A DNA stretch of 64,000 bases, from the NCBI GenBank assembly GCA_019925095.2, contig CM034401.1, forward strand, positions 3,627,838 through 3,691,837, written 5' to 3'. Each line of letters starts with the position of its first letter. Positions within the stretch are counted from its first letter, which is position 1. Below, piece after piece: positions 43,851 through 54,725 of the stretch. A program made the position numbers and the translations under genes. Below the pieces are notes generated by a model. The model searched no databases. It worked only from the letters and a program-made list of their open reading frames with translations, and was not told the origin of the DNA. Source of the DNA: Dendrolimus kikuchii. Lineage: Eukaryota > Arthropoda > Insecta > Lepidoptera > Lasiocampidae.

Positions 43851-45207
43851 ACTATTACGCAAATAGACACAAGTCTGTAAAAAATGCTTCAATTCATTTG
43901 ACGCTTTTCTTCACATAGGCTCCGTCTATAACTTAATTCTTCTGAGGTTTTCACTTTTAAACTTTCTTTTGTATAATTTACTTTAACTGTTTGAATTGAT
44001 TTAATCAAACACAACTAAAACTATCTTCGTATTAATACTGCATAGCAATGTGTTACTTTATTACCTTGTATGTAATGATTTCATTATAACTAAAGATTGT
44101 TAACTTGTAATCACAACTACATTGTTGCATTTATAAGTAATCTATTTGTATTAAATACAGAATAGCATTAAAGTAGTTTGCTAATCAATATAAAATATTT
44201 TATACGCATTATGAGCAAAATATTAATATCAATGTTATATAATAATGATGCCTCATCCTAAACGGTTTGAGAATGAAATGTAATACAGTGAGTAAACATG
44301 TGTCGACTAAAGCTTTTCTGGTTTTGCTATTTGGAATCGGCTACAGAGCTACATATAGAAAGATGTAAAAATATCAATGAAAAAAATACACGACGAATTA
44401 AAAAGCTCCTTCTTTTTTAAAGTTGGTAAAAATACAAAACATACATATGTACAAAATATATATCTACTAAAGTTTGTAACCGCGGCCAAGGAGAAATCCT
44501 AGGAAGTAGCTCTGTGTTACTTACAGAAAAACTTAGTTAGGTTTATTATATAGAAACCTTCAGTGAAAAATTTACTAACCAATAGTGAACTGTGAAAACC
44601 ACTTCAAATCCATTACGCGGTTTAGGATTATAGACAGACAGACACGAAAGCGACTTTGTTTTATGCTAATTAAAGATATTCAATAACAATACTTTTCAAT
44701 ATGTACTGATTATAATCTCAAGTAACAGTATGCATATGACTATTATTCCAAAATACGCATATTTAGATCAGTCATGGTTTAAATTAGCTTCATCGCCTAT
44801 CTTGCAGTAGAGTAATGCCGTAGCACCCCTTCTTCCGTAAGACAACATTTATTTTTCTTATTTATTGCAGTGAAAAGAATTATTATTTCTGAATCGCTTA
44901 AGTCCTTCCACAGTACTTGTAATCCCGTGAGGCAGGATTAAAATGCTCGCCCAGCGCTAATTAAAAGGGTAACTTCTTACCTAAATGATTAATGAAACGA
45001 CGTTCTCACTGTATTAAAGATACGTTTGTTATATAAGTATTTAGTACTATCATAAAATTTATGATTAAAAAAATAAAAATCTGACAAATATCGGGCTCTT
45101 TGCAAAAAGATCATTCTGTTGTACGATTCTTGTTGTTTCTAATCTAATTCTAATGCTCTTAGGTATGATATTGTTTTATTTGATTTATTTACCTAGATTA
45201 GGAAATA
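43851..45207. other. AT-rich unassigned DNA
   Basis: Contains phrases common to short Helitron-like elements near 44.46-44.67 kb (AACCGCGGCCAAGG, GACAGACAGACACGAAAGCG) but no ends can be set. Confidence 0.4.
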
Positions 45208-45470
45208 TAGCTATTTCGTCCGCGTGGAATTTAATTTGCCTTCCGGCGCTGCAACGGCGGCGGCGTGCGTATGGGCCTTCCAATTTTTTTTCTATAATAA
45301 AAGTAGCCTAAATTACTCCATATAGCATCACCTATCTGCCAGTGAAAGTCCCATCAAAATCAGCCTAGTCGTTTCAGAAATTAGGCTGAAGAAACGGACA
45401 AAAATTGTTTTAATTGTTTTTTCATAAGTACCGTATGCATTTAGTAAAAAGCTGTTATTTTGACATTACA
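45208..45470 (-). repeat. Helitron-like remnant
   Basis: TAGCTATTTCGTCCGCGTGG and CCCATCAAAATCAGCCTAG follow the element plan of the 12.8-kb copy, but both ends are altered. Confidence 0.35.
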
Positions 45471-45540
45471 CTTAAATTTTATATATTGTATACAAATATA
45501 TAAAATTGAATGAATTGAATATATAGATAAGTTACTTAAC

Positions 45541-45634
45541 ATACATACATACATAACTTCACGCCAGTTCCCTTGCGGGGTAGGAACGAACAACAGAGCG
45601 CCATTTAGGCTTATTCATACACACTTCATTTGCT
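45541..45634 (-). mobile_element. LINE-E, 94-bp 3' end with 13-bp target duplication
   Basis: (CATA)n, CTTCACGCCAGTTCCC, CAGAGCGCCATTTAGGC. TAAGTTACTTAAC is repeated exactly at 45528-45540 and 45635-45647. Only ~25 codons of the LINE were copied. Confidence 0.9.
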
Positions 45635-46113
45635 TAAGTTACTTAACAACTCTACAAATGTTTTACATCATGGCTTCATCTGCGGTAGAGTTACAGATAT
45701 AGGCCGTTTCACGCAGATATGGCGATGGGTTTAATGAGTTATTTAAGATGCGACTTTGTTAATGACGTTAAATATTGACAGATAACATATGTATATACAC
45801 TAATGTAGCTATGCGTTAACGATGTTATTTTTAACGCTTTAAATAAGACGCATTCAGTCATAGCCTAACGGTCTTATTCATAAAGAGTTAGTGTAAGTTT
45901 GAACGCTTCTTTATGGTTCTTAAAGAATCTCTAACATTAACGCAGATACCATTAGCAATATAGCTTCTTAGACTCTCGTTTCTGTAGTTTTTTATACTAA
46001 AATCTATTTTGTCAGTATCAACTGTCAACTACGTATTGGTTAAAGGTAGACTAAAAAGAGATGGATCGATTACATGAAGGATGATAGGATGATTTGTGGT
46101 GTGTAAGAAAATA

Positions 46114-46166
46114 TATGTCAGTAAGTATACTATAATATTACATATTATAGTATACTTACTGACATA
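46114..46166. repeat. Perfect 24-bp inverted repeat, 5-nt loop
   Basis: 46114-46137 is the exact reverse complement of 46143-46166, separated by TTACA. Left arm begins TATGTCAGTAAGTATAC. The right arm includes the left target-duplication copy of the adjacent LINE piece. Confidence 0.9.
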
Positions 46167-46411
46167 GCTCGCAAAATTAGCAACTTAAAGTGGCAGTGGG
46201 CCGGTCACGTCTGTCGCAGGACCGACGGCCGATGGAGTAAACGAGTCCTGGAGTGGAGACCAGTAGGACGCCCGCCTGCCCGGTGGTCTGACGATCTGCG
46301 CAAGATCGCCGGCAGGGGCTGGATGAGGAAGACGGGAGACCGGGATATATGGCACGTACTTGGGGCGGCCTACGTCCAGCAGTGGACTGAGAGTGGCTGA
46401 AGAAGAAGAAG
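46164..46411 (+). pseudogene. Non-LTR polymerase C-terminus, 248-bp insertion
   Basis: A continuous plus frame (46164-46400, no ATG start) reads KISNLKWQWAGHVCRRTDGR, then WSKRVLEWRPVGRPPARWSD, then IWHVLGAAYVQQWTESG and stop. W-WAGH, DGRW, GRPPARW.DD and AYVQQW are typical of the end of an endonuclease/reverse-transcriptase polyprotein. A (GAA)n tail follows. ATACTTACTGAC flanks the piece at 46152-46163 and 46412-46423. This is a LINE family distinct from LINE-E, LINE-M and LINE-R. Confidence 0.82.
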
Positions 46412-46576
46412 ATACTTACTGACTGTATTTTTTCTCGTCATGTAAATGAGAAAACATCCTGGAAACTTTATATTATGTACTACCTATTCATGTACCTATG
46501 TTTTTGCAAGTAAAGATTGATTGATTAATAATGGAGTATGGAAGGAAAAGACATATTTTGCCGTCCCCAAATATAT

Positions 46577-46886
46577 ATTTTTTATTGCAGGAGCTCAGCA
46601 GACAGGCAGACGGCCCACTTGATGGAAAGCGGTTACCATCGCCTATAGACATTTGCAACACCAAAGGTGCTACAAATGCCCTGATGCTCTTTTAAGGGAG
46701 ACTGGAACCTGATCACTAATACCAGAACACAACTCAAGGTTGTTATGGCGACATACTTTAGACCAGGGGTAGTAGCCGTCCAGTCGGGCAAATGCCCTAC
46801 CACCTGGCTGTGGGTTGTTTGGTCGCCTCTTACGACAGGCCGCCCGGCACCCGGAAATTGTATTCTTTGTCCGTTCCTGCACGGAT
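46577..46886 (-). repeat. Rep-A, full-length, inside LINE-R
   Basis: Complete Rep-A with small changes (GGCACCCGGAAATTG replaces GGCCGCAGGAAATTG). Flanking LINE-R text resumes on both sides. Confidence 0.86.
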
Positions 46887-47340
46887 GAAATAATAATTAA
46901 AAAATAAATAATTGAGATATGGTGAAAGAAAAGAGAGAACTGTCAACTACTAGCGCTTCTACTTGACAACTAAATTAAATAAATTCTCGTCTATGGGTTC
47001 ACTCACACATCAATTTCTCGATTAGAATAGAAGAGAACGTTAAAGACTTGCATATATAAGCTAAGGTGTCCATTTGACGGCTTGCCTCGATAATTAGGGA
47101 CCACCTGTCTGCCCAGGGTTGCTGACACTGACTGACCTTGTGTTTTATCCACGCGCGACTGCCTCGGTGGCGCCACGCTTTTTACTCTTAAGGATGGCAG
47201 CTAATGAATTTCCAGAAAAAATATTTGTGATTCGTAGAATAAAAACCAGTACTTGCAATTCGCGAAGACGTTGGCCTTTACTTGTGGTGAACACGTATCT
47301 GTGTGTGCGTGAGACCAAAAGCAGATTTTTAAAATAAATA

Positions 47341-47545
47341 ATAATAATAAATAAATAATCGACAGACAAACACACATATTGTAACTCCCAAAATTAAGCA
47401 AGTTACACTTGTGTCATGGGTAATATACAACGGACTACTCTAGATTCGCTTCCGAAATTTACCGTACCAGGAATCGAACCCGGAGTTTCTACGTCGCAGT
47501 GAGGTACACCGGCAGTCTTAGCCCACTTAACCACAGAGGCAGTCA
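47341..47545 (-). repeat. SINE-B with internal deletion
   Basis: Tail side AAAATTAAGCAAGTTACACT, then a jump from CGGACTACTCTAGA to TTCGCTTCCGAAATT (about 45 bp missing), B-box GGTTCGATTCC on the minus strand, and head TGGTTAAGTGGGCTAAG (minus). Confidence 0.84.
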
Positions 47546-47872
47546 TTATGATAAATAGCTGTGCGTTTGACTGCGATCACGTCCAATATAGACGAAGATG
47601 TGGTCGAAGATGGAGCACGCTTACGTAGAGAATACTTATTCACGCGAGACTTGAAGACACCCGGATTGCACTTTTTGGAGAACACGGATATAATTGGACA
47701 GCACACACACAATCGCAATGTGCATACATACGTTCAACCGCCAATAGTCACTTTGCCTTCGCGAATTGCAAAAACTTTAGACACGCGTTGAACTATATAC
47801 CAGGGCTTGAAATACCGGTAAAAATGTGGGATTGTTATTTATGCTAATTTCAGATAAGGATAAAAAATTAAT

Positions 47873-48305
47873 CTCTCTCTTTTCTTTCACCATATCCCAA
47901 TTACTTGGGGTCGGCACAATATGTCTTTTCCTTCCACACTCTTCTATTCTGACATACCTCTTCTGTCACACCGCATATCATCATGTCATCCTTCACACAA
48001 TCCATCCATCTTTTTTTTGGTCTACCTTTAAATTTGTACCCATCGATCTTGTAGTATAACATTCTTTTTGTCACGTGACTTTCATCCCTCCTCATTATAT
48101 GCCCATACCAACTTAATCTTCTTCCTCTCAATTTTTCTGTCACAGGTGCAACTTTCAAAGATCCCCTTATGTACTCATTTCTCACCTTATCCATTCTTGT
48201 AACACCACACATCCATCTCAACATTCTTATCTCAGCTGAGTGGAGACGTTTGTAGTTTATCACTTTAGTGGCCCAACATTCCGACCCGTATAGCAAACGG
48301 CAAAC
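47873..48305 (-). pseudogene. LINE-R (RTE-like) polymerase C-terminus
   Basis: A 131-codon frame (47901-48296) with LYGSECWATK, LHSAEIRMLRWMCGVTRMD, RNEYIRGSL, RRLSWYGHIMRRDESHVTKR and GRPKKRWMDCVKDDMMICG: the C-terminal region of RTE-type reverse transcriptases. GATAAAAAATTAAT flanks the insert at 47859-47872 and 48306-48319, so it is a 433-bp 5'-truncated retroposition into the hAT element. The upstream polymerase core is absent. Confidence 0.9.
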
Positions 48306-48581
48306 GATAAAAAATTAATATCGTTACAAAATTCACCGTTATTTCTAGCCATTTTACCGGTAAAAAATATAACGTTAATACATTTTTTATAGTTAATTTT
48401 ACCGTTATAACTATGTCTTGTTACAATCGTCGCTCTCTTTCACTCGCAAAGATTGTTAAACAACGCTGTGCTAAGAGCAGGCGTAGTATTTATAGTTGTG
48501 ATTACCAATTGTTTCGGTAACATGCAGTCGTAATAAAGCCAATTCTTAAAAATGGCAAAGTCGCTTGAAATAACATAAAAA

Positions 48582-48824
48582 TTAATAATAATAATCGGCA
48601 GACAAACACACACATTGTATATCCCTAAATTAAGCAAGTTACGCTTGTGTTATAGGTAATATACATCGGACTACTCTGGGGCCGATCCCAGACACCCAGG
48701 CCATAGTAAATAACGGAGAAAATACGTTTCCGAAATTTACTATACCAGGAATCGAACCCGGAACCTCTGCGTTGCAGTGAGGTGCGCCGGCAAAGGCTTA
48801 GCCCGCTCAACCACAGAGGCCGTC
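48582..48824 (-). repeat. SINE-B, near full length, inside hAT
   Basis: (TAA)n tail, AAATTAAGCAAGTTACGC, TCCCAGACACCCAGG, exact B-box on minus and head to GACGGCCTCTGTGGTTGAGC (minus). Target duplication not obvious. Confidence 0.9.
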
Positions 48825-49273
48825 TTACCGGCCGAAATTACCGATACGTATAGCGTGCGACTTTAACGTTATATTATACGTAAAAATCATGAAAAGTTAC
48901 CAAGTAACGGTAAAAAGAACATACCGGTGTGACAGTATCTTTTTTTGAAAATACCGGTAATTACCTATATTTTTAAAAGTCATTGATAACGTTTTCAAGC
49001 CCTGCTATATACGGCCAAATAGACACATACCATAGTGAGACAAATTAATAAGTATTTTCAGTGACATGAGGAAAACTTAATTATTCTGCGACGTCTAATA
49101 CACTTTTTCTAAACATTCTATTGTCGTTCAATTCTCAATAAGGCAAACGAACTGATTCAACACAGCCTTGTCATATATGTATCTCTAGTATTAGATGAAT
49201 CAAAGTTGAACTTGGATTTTTGATAATACCAATGTACAGCAATAATAACCCTTCAAATTCTCACTGAAATATC

Positions 49274-49490
49274 TTTTTTTTATTAGATTGGAGGAGTTCA
49301 GCAGACTGGCAGACGGACCACCTGGTGGAAACGATCACCATCGCCTATGGACATTTTTAACACCAAAGGTGCTACCTATGTGCTGCCGCTCTCTAAAGGA
49401 CGGCTGACCACTAATGCCGGAACACAACTCAATGTTGTTATGGCGATATACTCTACACCAGGCAGGGGTGGTAGCCATCCAGACGGGCAG
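49274..49490 (-). repeat. Rep-A, diverged partial copy
   Basis: GGAGGAGTTCAGCAGACTGG, CATCGCCTATGGACATTT, GGGGTGGTAGCCATCCAGAC with deletions around the GGAACCTGG word; 5' end missing. Confidence 0.75.
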
Positions 49491-49885
49491 GATGCTCGCA
49501 AATTACACGCGTGTCTAGAATCGAGACTAGGCTACATCGAACCAGATGGGAAGTGGCAACCCTGCCTGCAATGATACGTGTGCAACCGCGTTTAACTGCA
49601 CAATTGCAGTACTATAACACGGCTCCTATTTCTCAGTCCCACAATATCTACAATTGTTGCGAACATTATTAAGTAGAACAGAATTAAGACGTCTCCATAG
49701 AAATTACATAATTATGGATAGATCATTAAAATGAATGCTGATATTACACGGTTCAATTCTGTTTGTTTCAATTTCGATTAAGCGATCAAAATGATACAAA
49801 ATATAATTGATTTATTCAATGTCATTGAATGACGTCGCGCCCTTTCATTTCTGCATTCTTCAACCAAATAGATGAAATTTGATTG

Positions 49886-50478
49886 AACCGTGCAGGCACG
49901 GAGAAAGAATATTAACTCCTGCGGTCTGTCGAAAGAAGCGACTAAACAACCCACAGGTAGGTTTAGGGCATTTGCCCGGCTGGATGGCTACCGTTCCTGG
50001 TCTGGAGTATGTCGCCATAACTACCTTAAGTTGCGTTCCGCTATCAGTAGCCAGATTCCAGTCCTCCCTTCGAGTCCGACAGCACATTTGTATCACCTTA
50101 GGTGTTGTTAATGTTTTTTTTTTTTTCATTGTATGAGTTCAGTAGAAACGCAGACGGTATAAACCGGTTATCATCGTATATGAACATTTGCAACATCAAA
50201 GGTGCTACAAATGCGCTGCTACTCTCTTAAGGGAGAATGGAACCTGGCCACTAATGACGGAACACAACTCAAAGTTGTTATGGTGGCATACTCTAGAACA
50301 GGGGTGGTAGCTACCCAGACAATGCCCTACCACCTGGCTGTGGGTTGTTTTGTTACCTCTTACGACGGCCGCAGGACATTGTAATCTTTCTCCGTTCCTG
50401 CACGGATGTCTATAGACGACGTTATCCACTTTCCATCAAATGGGCTGTCTGCCTGTCTATTTTACTCCAGCAATAAAA
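49886..50478 (+). repeat. Rep-A split by an inverted Rep-A
   Basis: The 5' two-thirds lie at 49886-50113, the 3' third (GTCTATAGACGACGTTATCC to CCAGCAATAAAA) at 50408-50478. Together they form one diverged copy. Confidence 0.78.
50114..50407 (-). repeat. Rep-A inserted into Rep-A
   Basis: T-run, ATGAGTTCAGTAG to CCGTTCCTGCACGGAT in opposite orientation to its host. The short word ATGT occurs at both junctions (50111-50114, 50406-50409). A small deletion (CCCAGACAATGCC) marks this copy. Confidence 0.78.
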
Positions 50479-50642
50479 CAACCGTGTGATTCAGCTTTAA
50501 GCACTTGTATTAGATACCAAGTCATATTGTAATACCAATATATCTACAGTGTCACCTGTCAAATGTCCCAGTAATTACCACGCTTACCAAAGACCAATTC
50601 TTGAGCAGTGAATCTGTTTTATCTTCTTATGGATTTTGGTAG

Positions 50643-51455
50643 ATTAGTTCGCCTGTCCCTATTAACAGAGTCAGATCTGCAAATCAGCAACTTTACAGGA
50701 GAGCGCTCTGAACTTTGAATTGCTTATATTTTTTTACTACAAGAATTAAATTTTCAAAAAAAATTATACGTTAATATATGTTCGAGAGCTTATTTGCAAT
50801 GCAATTAAATAACATTTTTACTTATCTCAATGTTTGAAAAGCTAATAATGGCTTTGTTATCCGTACATGGGTCATCATGATTTGTCGGATCTGTTACATC
50901 CAACAAAGTTACATGGACAAACATATTTATTTTTTGTAAGAAGTGCCACATACAACATTGTCATTAGTAAATCCTGTTTAAGTTTATGTCGTATTTAAAT
51001 TGATATTATAAATTAAATCCAATTTTTAATAAATTTGTTTCACAAATAACAAATAATCACACATAATTGACAATTTGGGGACAAAATGAAAACAATCTTT
51101 GCCATAAAATTTGTTAAAATCATTAATTATAAAGTCTACCTGTATGAATGGCACTTAATAATCACATTTCAGGTTTCATTAGCTTAGATAATCAGTCTTA
51201 GTAAATTCTTTCTTACAAAAATATACCCCTCGCGCCCCGCTAATAACGTCGGGAGTTAACATTCGTCATTGTTAATGGGAGATGGTGGCATATATGACAT
51301 TGTTAATGTGGCTATTTTAAAAACTATGACGAAAAATTACCTTTTTGTTGCTGCTATTGAAAAACAATGTTTTTTTAGGGTCATTAGTGAAATAAAACCA
51401 AAATGTCGAAAATTGCATATCCTACATTGTTAATAGGGACAGGCGAGTTGCTAAT
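50643..51455. mobile_element. Candidate TIR element, ~813 bp
   Basis: ATTAG-TTCGCCTGTCCCTATTAACA at the left is inverted at the right as TGTTAATAGGGACAGGCGAG and TTGCTAAT; 3 bp are extra on one side. The interior is AT-rich and noncoding and repeats CATTGTTAAT three times near the right end. No flanking duplication could be set. Confidence 0.45.
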
Positions 51456-51600
51456 GCACCCGCGATTCATTGTAACAACATGAGTTCGAAACTTAGCCAA
51501 TGAGCAGCTTATGCAGTTTTATTAACCTGATATTCATATTGTTACAATCATCACGTGACTGTTCAAGATTATGCAAGGACAACGAGATAGAATCTGCAAA
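51456..51600 (+). repeat. SINE-J fragment
   Basis: ATGAGTTCGAAACTTAGCC, TATTCATATTGTTACAATC, ATCACGTGACTG and AACGAGATAGAATC follow SINE-J order with strong divergence. Confidence 0.5.
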
Positions 51601-51821
51601 TCCAGAAAATTAGCAAAATCCACTAATACTATTATAATTTTATGTTCTGTACGTAATGAATATATTTAACTGGAGTAACTATTTTTCTAGCAATTCAATA
51701 TAATAATGTAATATAATAATTTGCTATGATTAGTATGTTTTGTACTTAATGAAAATTAAGTACACTAACTTTATTTACAATTCAATTCTTTATTTACAAT
51801 ACAATACAATTCAATTCTGTA

Positions 51822-52050
51822 ACATACTTCTGTACAAAACTTATAAAAAAAAAACAATATTTAGCTAGACGTGTTGTTGGGGAGTTTCTTGCCGCTTCTT
51901 CTCCTTTACAACATCAACACGTTGCGGAGCGGTGTACATAGAATAGGAAGTAAAAAAATTAAATTTTAACTTACATGTATGACCTTCAAAAAGTGTTCTC
52001 CAGTGGAACTTATTTTGAATAAAAACTTTTGAATTTGAATTTATAATTTT
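51822..52050 (+). repeat. Rep-N, LINE 3' UTR
   Basis: ACATACTTCTGTACAAAACT, GAGTTTCTTGCCGCTTCTTC, CACGTTGCGGAGCGGTGTAC and AAGTGTTCTCCAGTGGAAC, then AATAAAAACTTTTGAATTTG. The GAGTTTCTTGCCGCTTCTTCTC phrase and (TTTGAA)n tail are common in LINE 3' ends of Lepidoptera. Confidence 0.7.
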
Positions 52051-52502
52051 TAATATCAGTGTTATGTCCTCTATGGAATGTAAATATTGTAGAAACTTTT
52101 AAATACAATGTAGTATTTTGTATGGAAGAGCGTGATCTTCTGATACAAGTAAATTATGCTTAAAAGAAGATCCCAGCAACTGACTACAAATTACGCATGT
52201 TTCTTAAGAAATAAATATTTTAATTGTTTTCACCTTGGACAAACGTCACTGTATTTTTTAACCATACAACTCTAATGAATTAACAAATAACTTAAACATT
52301 ACTTAAACGTCAGGTCCAATCCAAGCCAAGTAAAAGCACTGAAACCACCATCGCAACTCCCGTTTCCGGATTGCATACATCATGCGATATCATTAAGACA
52401 TCAAAACTGTAGGGGGGAAACGCCTTATTAGAATAATGCAGGAAATAGAACAATTTCATTCTGGTGAAAGCATTATGTATACACGTAACAGAGTTCTTTA
52501 TG

Positions 52503-52775
52503 TTTTTTTTTTTTAAAGCGGTTACCACCGCCTATGGACATTTGCAACAGCAAAGTTGTTACAAATGCGCTGCTGCTCTCTTAAGGGAAACTGGAACTTG
52601 GTCACTAATGCCGGAACACAACTCAAGGTTGTTATGGCGACATACTTTAGACCAGGGGTGGTAGCCATCCAGTCGGGCAAATGCCCTACCACCTGGCTGT
52701 GGGTTGTTAAGTCGCCTCTTACGACAGGCCGCCCGGCCGCAGGAAATTGTATTCTTTCTCCGTTCCTACACGGAT
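52503..52775 (-). repeat. Rep-A with shortened 3' end but a poly(A) tail
   Basis: The T-run (poly(A) on the sense strand) joins directly to AAAGCGGTTACC, so the last ~45 bp of Rep-A including AATAAA are missing while a tail is present. The rest is highly similar to the 37.8-kb copy. Confidence 0.85.
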
Positions 52776-52867
52776 AGATTTAACCTATGTATATAAAGTA
52801 TACCTAATACTTATTCCCAAATATATAGGTATAGCAAAATCATAAGCAATTTTTTTACACGCTTTCT

Positions 52868-53190
52868 ATTAACTTCCAATGGATGTTTGTAAGCGCGGGT
52901 GGAATCTTGCAAGTTCAATTAGACCATCTTCCCGGTTTCCGATTGAGCTGAAATTTTGCACGCATATGTATATCGCATGACAATGCAATAATATGGTACC
53001 ATGGAGCTGATCTGATGATGGAGTCGGAAGGTGGCCATTGGAGCTCCTGTACTAAACTAGATAGACTCGTCGTGCTTGGGCTCATTATACTTGTCTTGAC
53101 TATCACTCTGCTGCTACATGATACACAGGATCTCAAAAGCTTGTATTTAAAAACCTTTTTAAAAAGCTTATTTGTGTTAGTCCCCGCTGA
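52868..53190. repeat. Rep-G, inverted to the 31.8-kb copy
   Basis: GGGTGGAATCTTGCAAG, CCGATTGAGCTGAAATTTTG, GAGTCGGAAGGTGGCC, ATTTAAAAACCTTTTT match Rep-G. Class unknown. Confidence 0.7.
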
Positions 53191-54430
53191 TTTCATAAAA
53201 AACCAGACCGATTTTAAAACGTATTAACGAAGACAACTTTATTTTACTTTAATTTGAAATTTGTTAGCTTAATTGTTCTTTATGTATATTATATAGTGTC
53301 TAATCTATTGTAATTTGTCCTAAATAAAATGGTTTTGGTCCTTTCTTTCATATTTTCTATTAACTCGGTTATTAAGAAATTTTCTACTCTAATCATGTAA
53401 AAAAATTGTCTAGACATAATTTTTCATAATTTTAGTACTATTTTTAATACCTTATAGGACGTAAGGTATTTTAGCAAAAACAAAACCGTTATGAAAACGC
53501 TTTTCAATCCGTTTGACTGTCTGTCTTAGTGTTTTCTGATAAGAGCAAACTACTGGATCTGTTTTATGGATGTTTAGTAGGAATTTTTCTACAATTTTCC
53601 AATTCACACCTCAATTGTCAAGAACCAAGAGTTAAGATCGCAGCAAGTGGAAAACTATCGTCTCTGCCTACCCCTACGAAAAACACGAGTGATAATAACA
53701 TACTTATTACCTGTACCAAACATACCTATGTATGTATATTATAAGAGGGACATAATATTTACGATTTTAAAAGTGAATACTCCCAACCATCTTCTTCTAA
53801 GAAAAAACAATGTATAAACTAAGATATATACCTAAGTTATTTTTCGATGTAAAAAGCAGTAATAAAGGCTTATTTATTTATTTATCTACTCCCAACCACA
53901 TAAAGGCATATCCAGTAATTTCTGAGAAAAGTTGCTCCAACTAACAGACAAGCGGGCGTAACGATTGTATAAGGATTTCTTATTTGCTAAAATGTCTATG
54001 TAACCCTAATAAAAATATATACCTACAACACGATATACATAATTTCTTGAGTGTACAGGGATACGCAGATATAAAAATTTACGACACATGAAACAGTAAT
54101 AAATTCAACTAATAAAAAGAAATATAAATGTTGGTTGTGATGCATAACGATATGTAAGATTCAATTAATGAAATTAATTAATAAGAAAGCACGCGAGACG
54201 GTCTGTCGATACGATCGTGGTTAGACGCCACGCCGCTTCTACCCGCTGCCGGAAAAAAAATAACAGCGAATATTAAAAAGCATAAAGGTATGCATATGCA
54301 TATGGAATAGGATGTACTAGATTTATATCCATAGGACTTAGGATATATAGATATAAATAATATAAGTAGTATATAAATAATAAAAATAACTTTGTAGTCG
54401 TAAACCCACTACACTCACTAGAAGAAAAAT
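53191..54430. other. AT-rich unassigned DNA
   Basis: No shared repeat apart from simple A/T runs. The frame at 53529-53744 contains no recognisable motif. Confidence 0.45.
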
Positions 54431-54725
54431 GTTCCTAAGTCCCCAGAATACAGAATTCTCGTTCTGTAGACAATTCAAGTTCATGTTTATCAAGCCGCTA
54501 CATTAACAATTTTAGAACTACCTCCAATTTTTTGTTGTAATTTTTATTTGTAATGTAGAACATTTAATTTGTTATAAAATTTAGTTATTACGTCACTGGA
54601 AGCAACTAACCCCTAGGATACAGGCTCGGCCTAGTCTAGGTGTTAGTATCTAGTCTTAATTTTAAGGCAAAATTTGTTATATTTTTGGTGACAATAAAAT
54701 TCTTTTATTATTATAATCAAGACCA
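54431..54725 (+). repeat. Probable LINE 3' UTR end
   Basis: Ends TGACAATAAAATTC then a TTATTATTATAA run: a polyadenylation-like signal joined to a (TTA)n tail. No coding part visible. Confidence 0.4.

Larger units (their letters stand above)
46047..46945 (+). pseudogene. LINE-R (RTE-like) remnant, twice interrupted
   Basis: LINE-R text appears in three blocks: 46047-46120 (AAAAGAGATGGATCG, GATGATTTGTGGTGTG), 46524-46575 (GGAGTATGGAAGGAAAAGAC, GTCCCCAAAT) and 46887-46945 (AATTGAGATATGGTGAAAG, AAAAGAGAG). Joined in order they follow the 18.4-kb copy. The first gap holds a palindrome and LINE piece, the second a Rep-A. Confidence 0.8.
47801..49004. mobile_element. hAT-like DNA transposon, nonautonomous, with two inserts
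   Basis: The ends are CAGGGCTTGAAA (left) and TTTCAAGCCCTG (right, minus-strand reading the same with one extra T in the run). The 8-bp word CTATATAC flanks it at 47793-47800 and 49005-49012. CAGGG ends with 8-bp duplications are diagnostic of the hAT superfamily. Minus the LINE-R and SINE-B inserts, roughly 530 bp remain, rich in ACCGGTAA/TTACCGGT words and noncoding. Presumably mobilised in trans by a hAT transposase. Confidence 0.88.
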
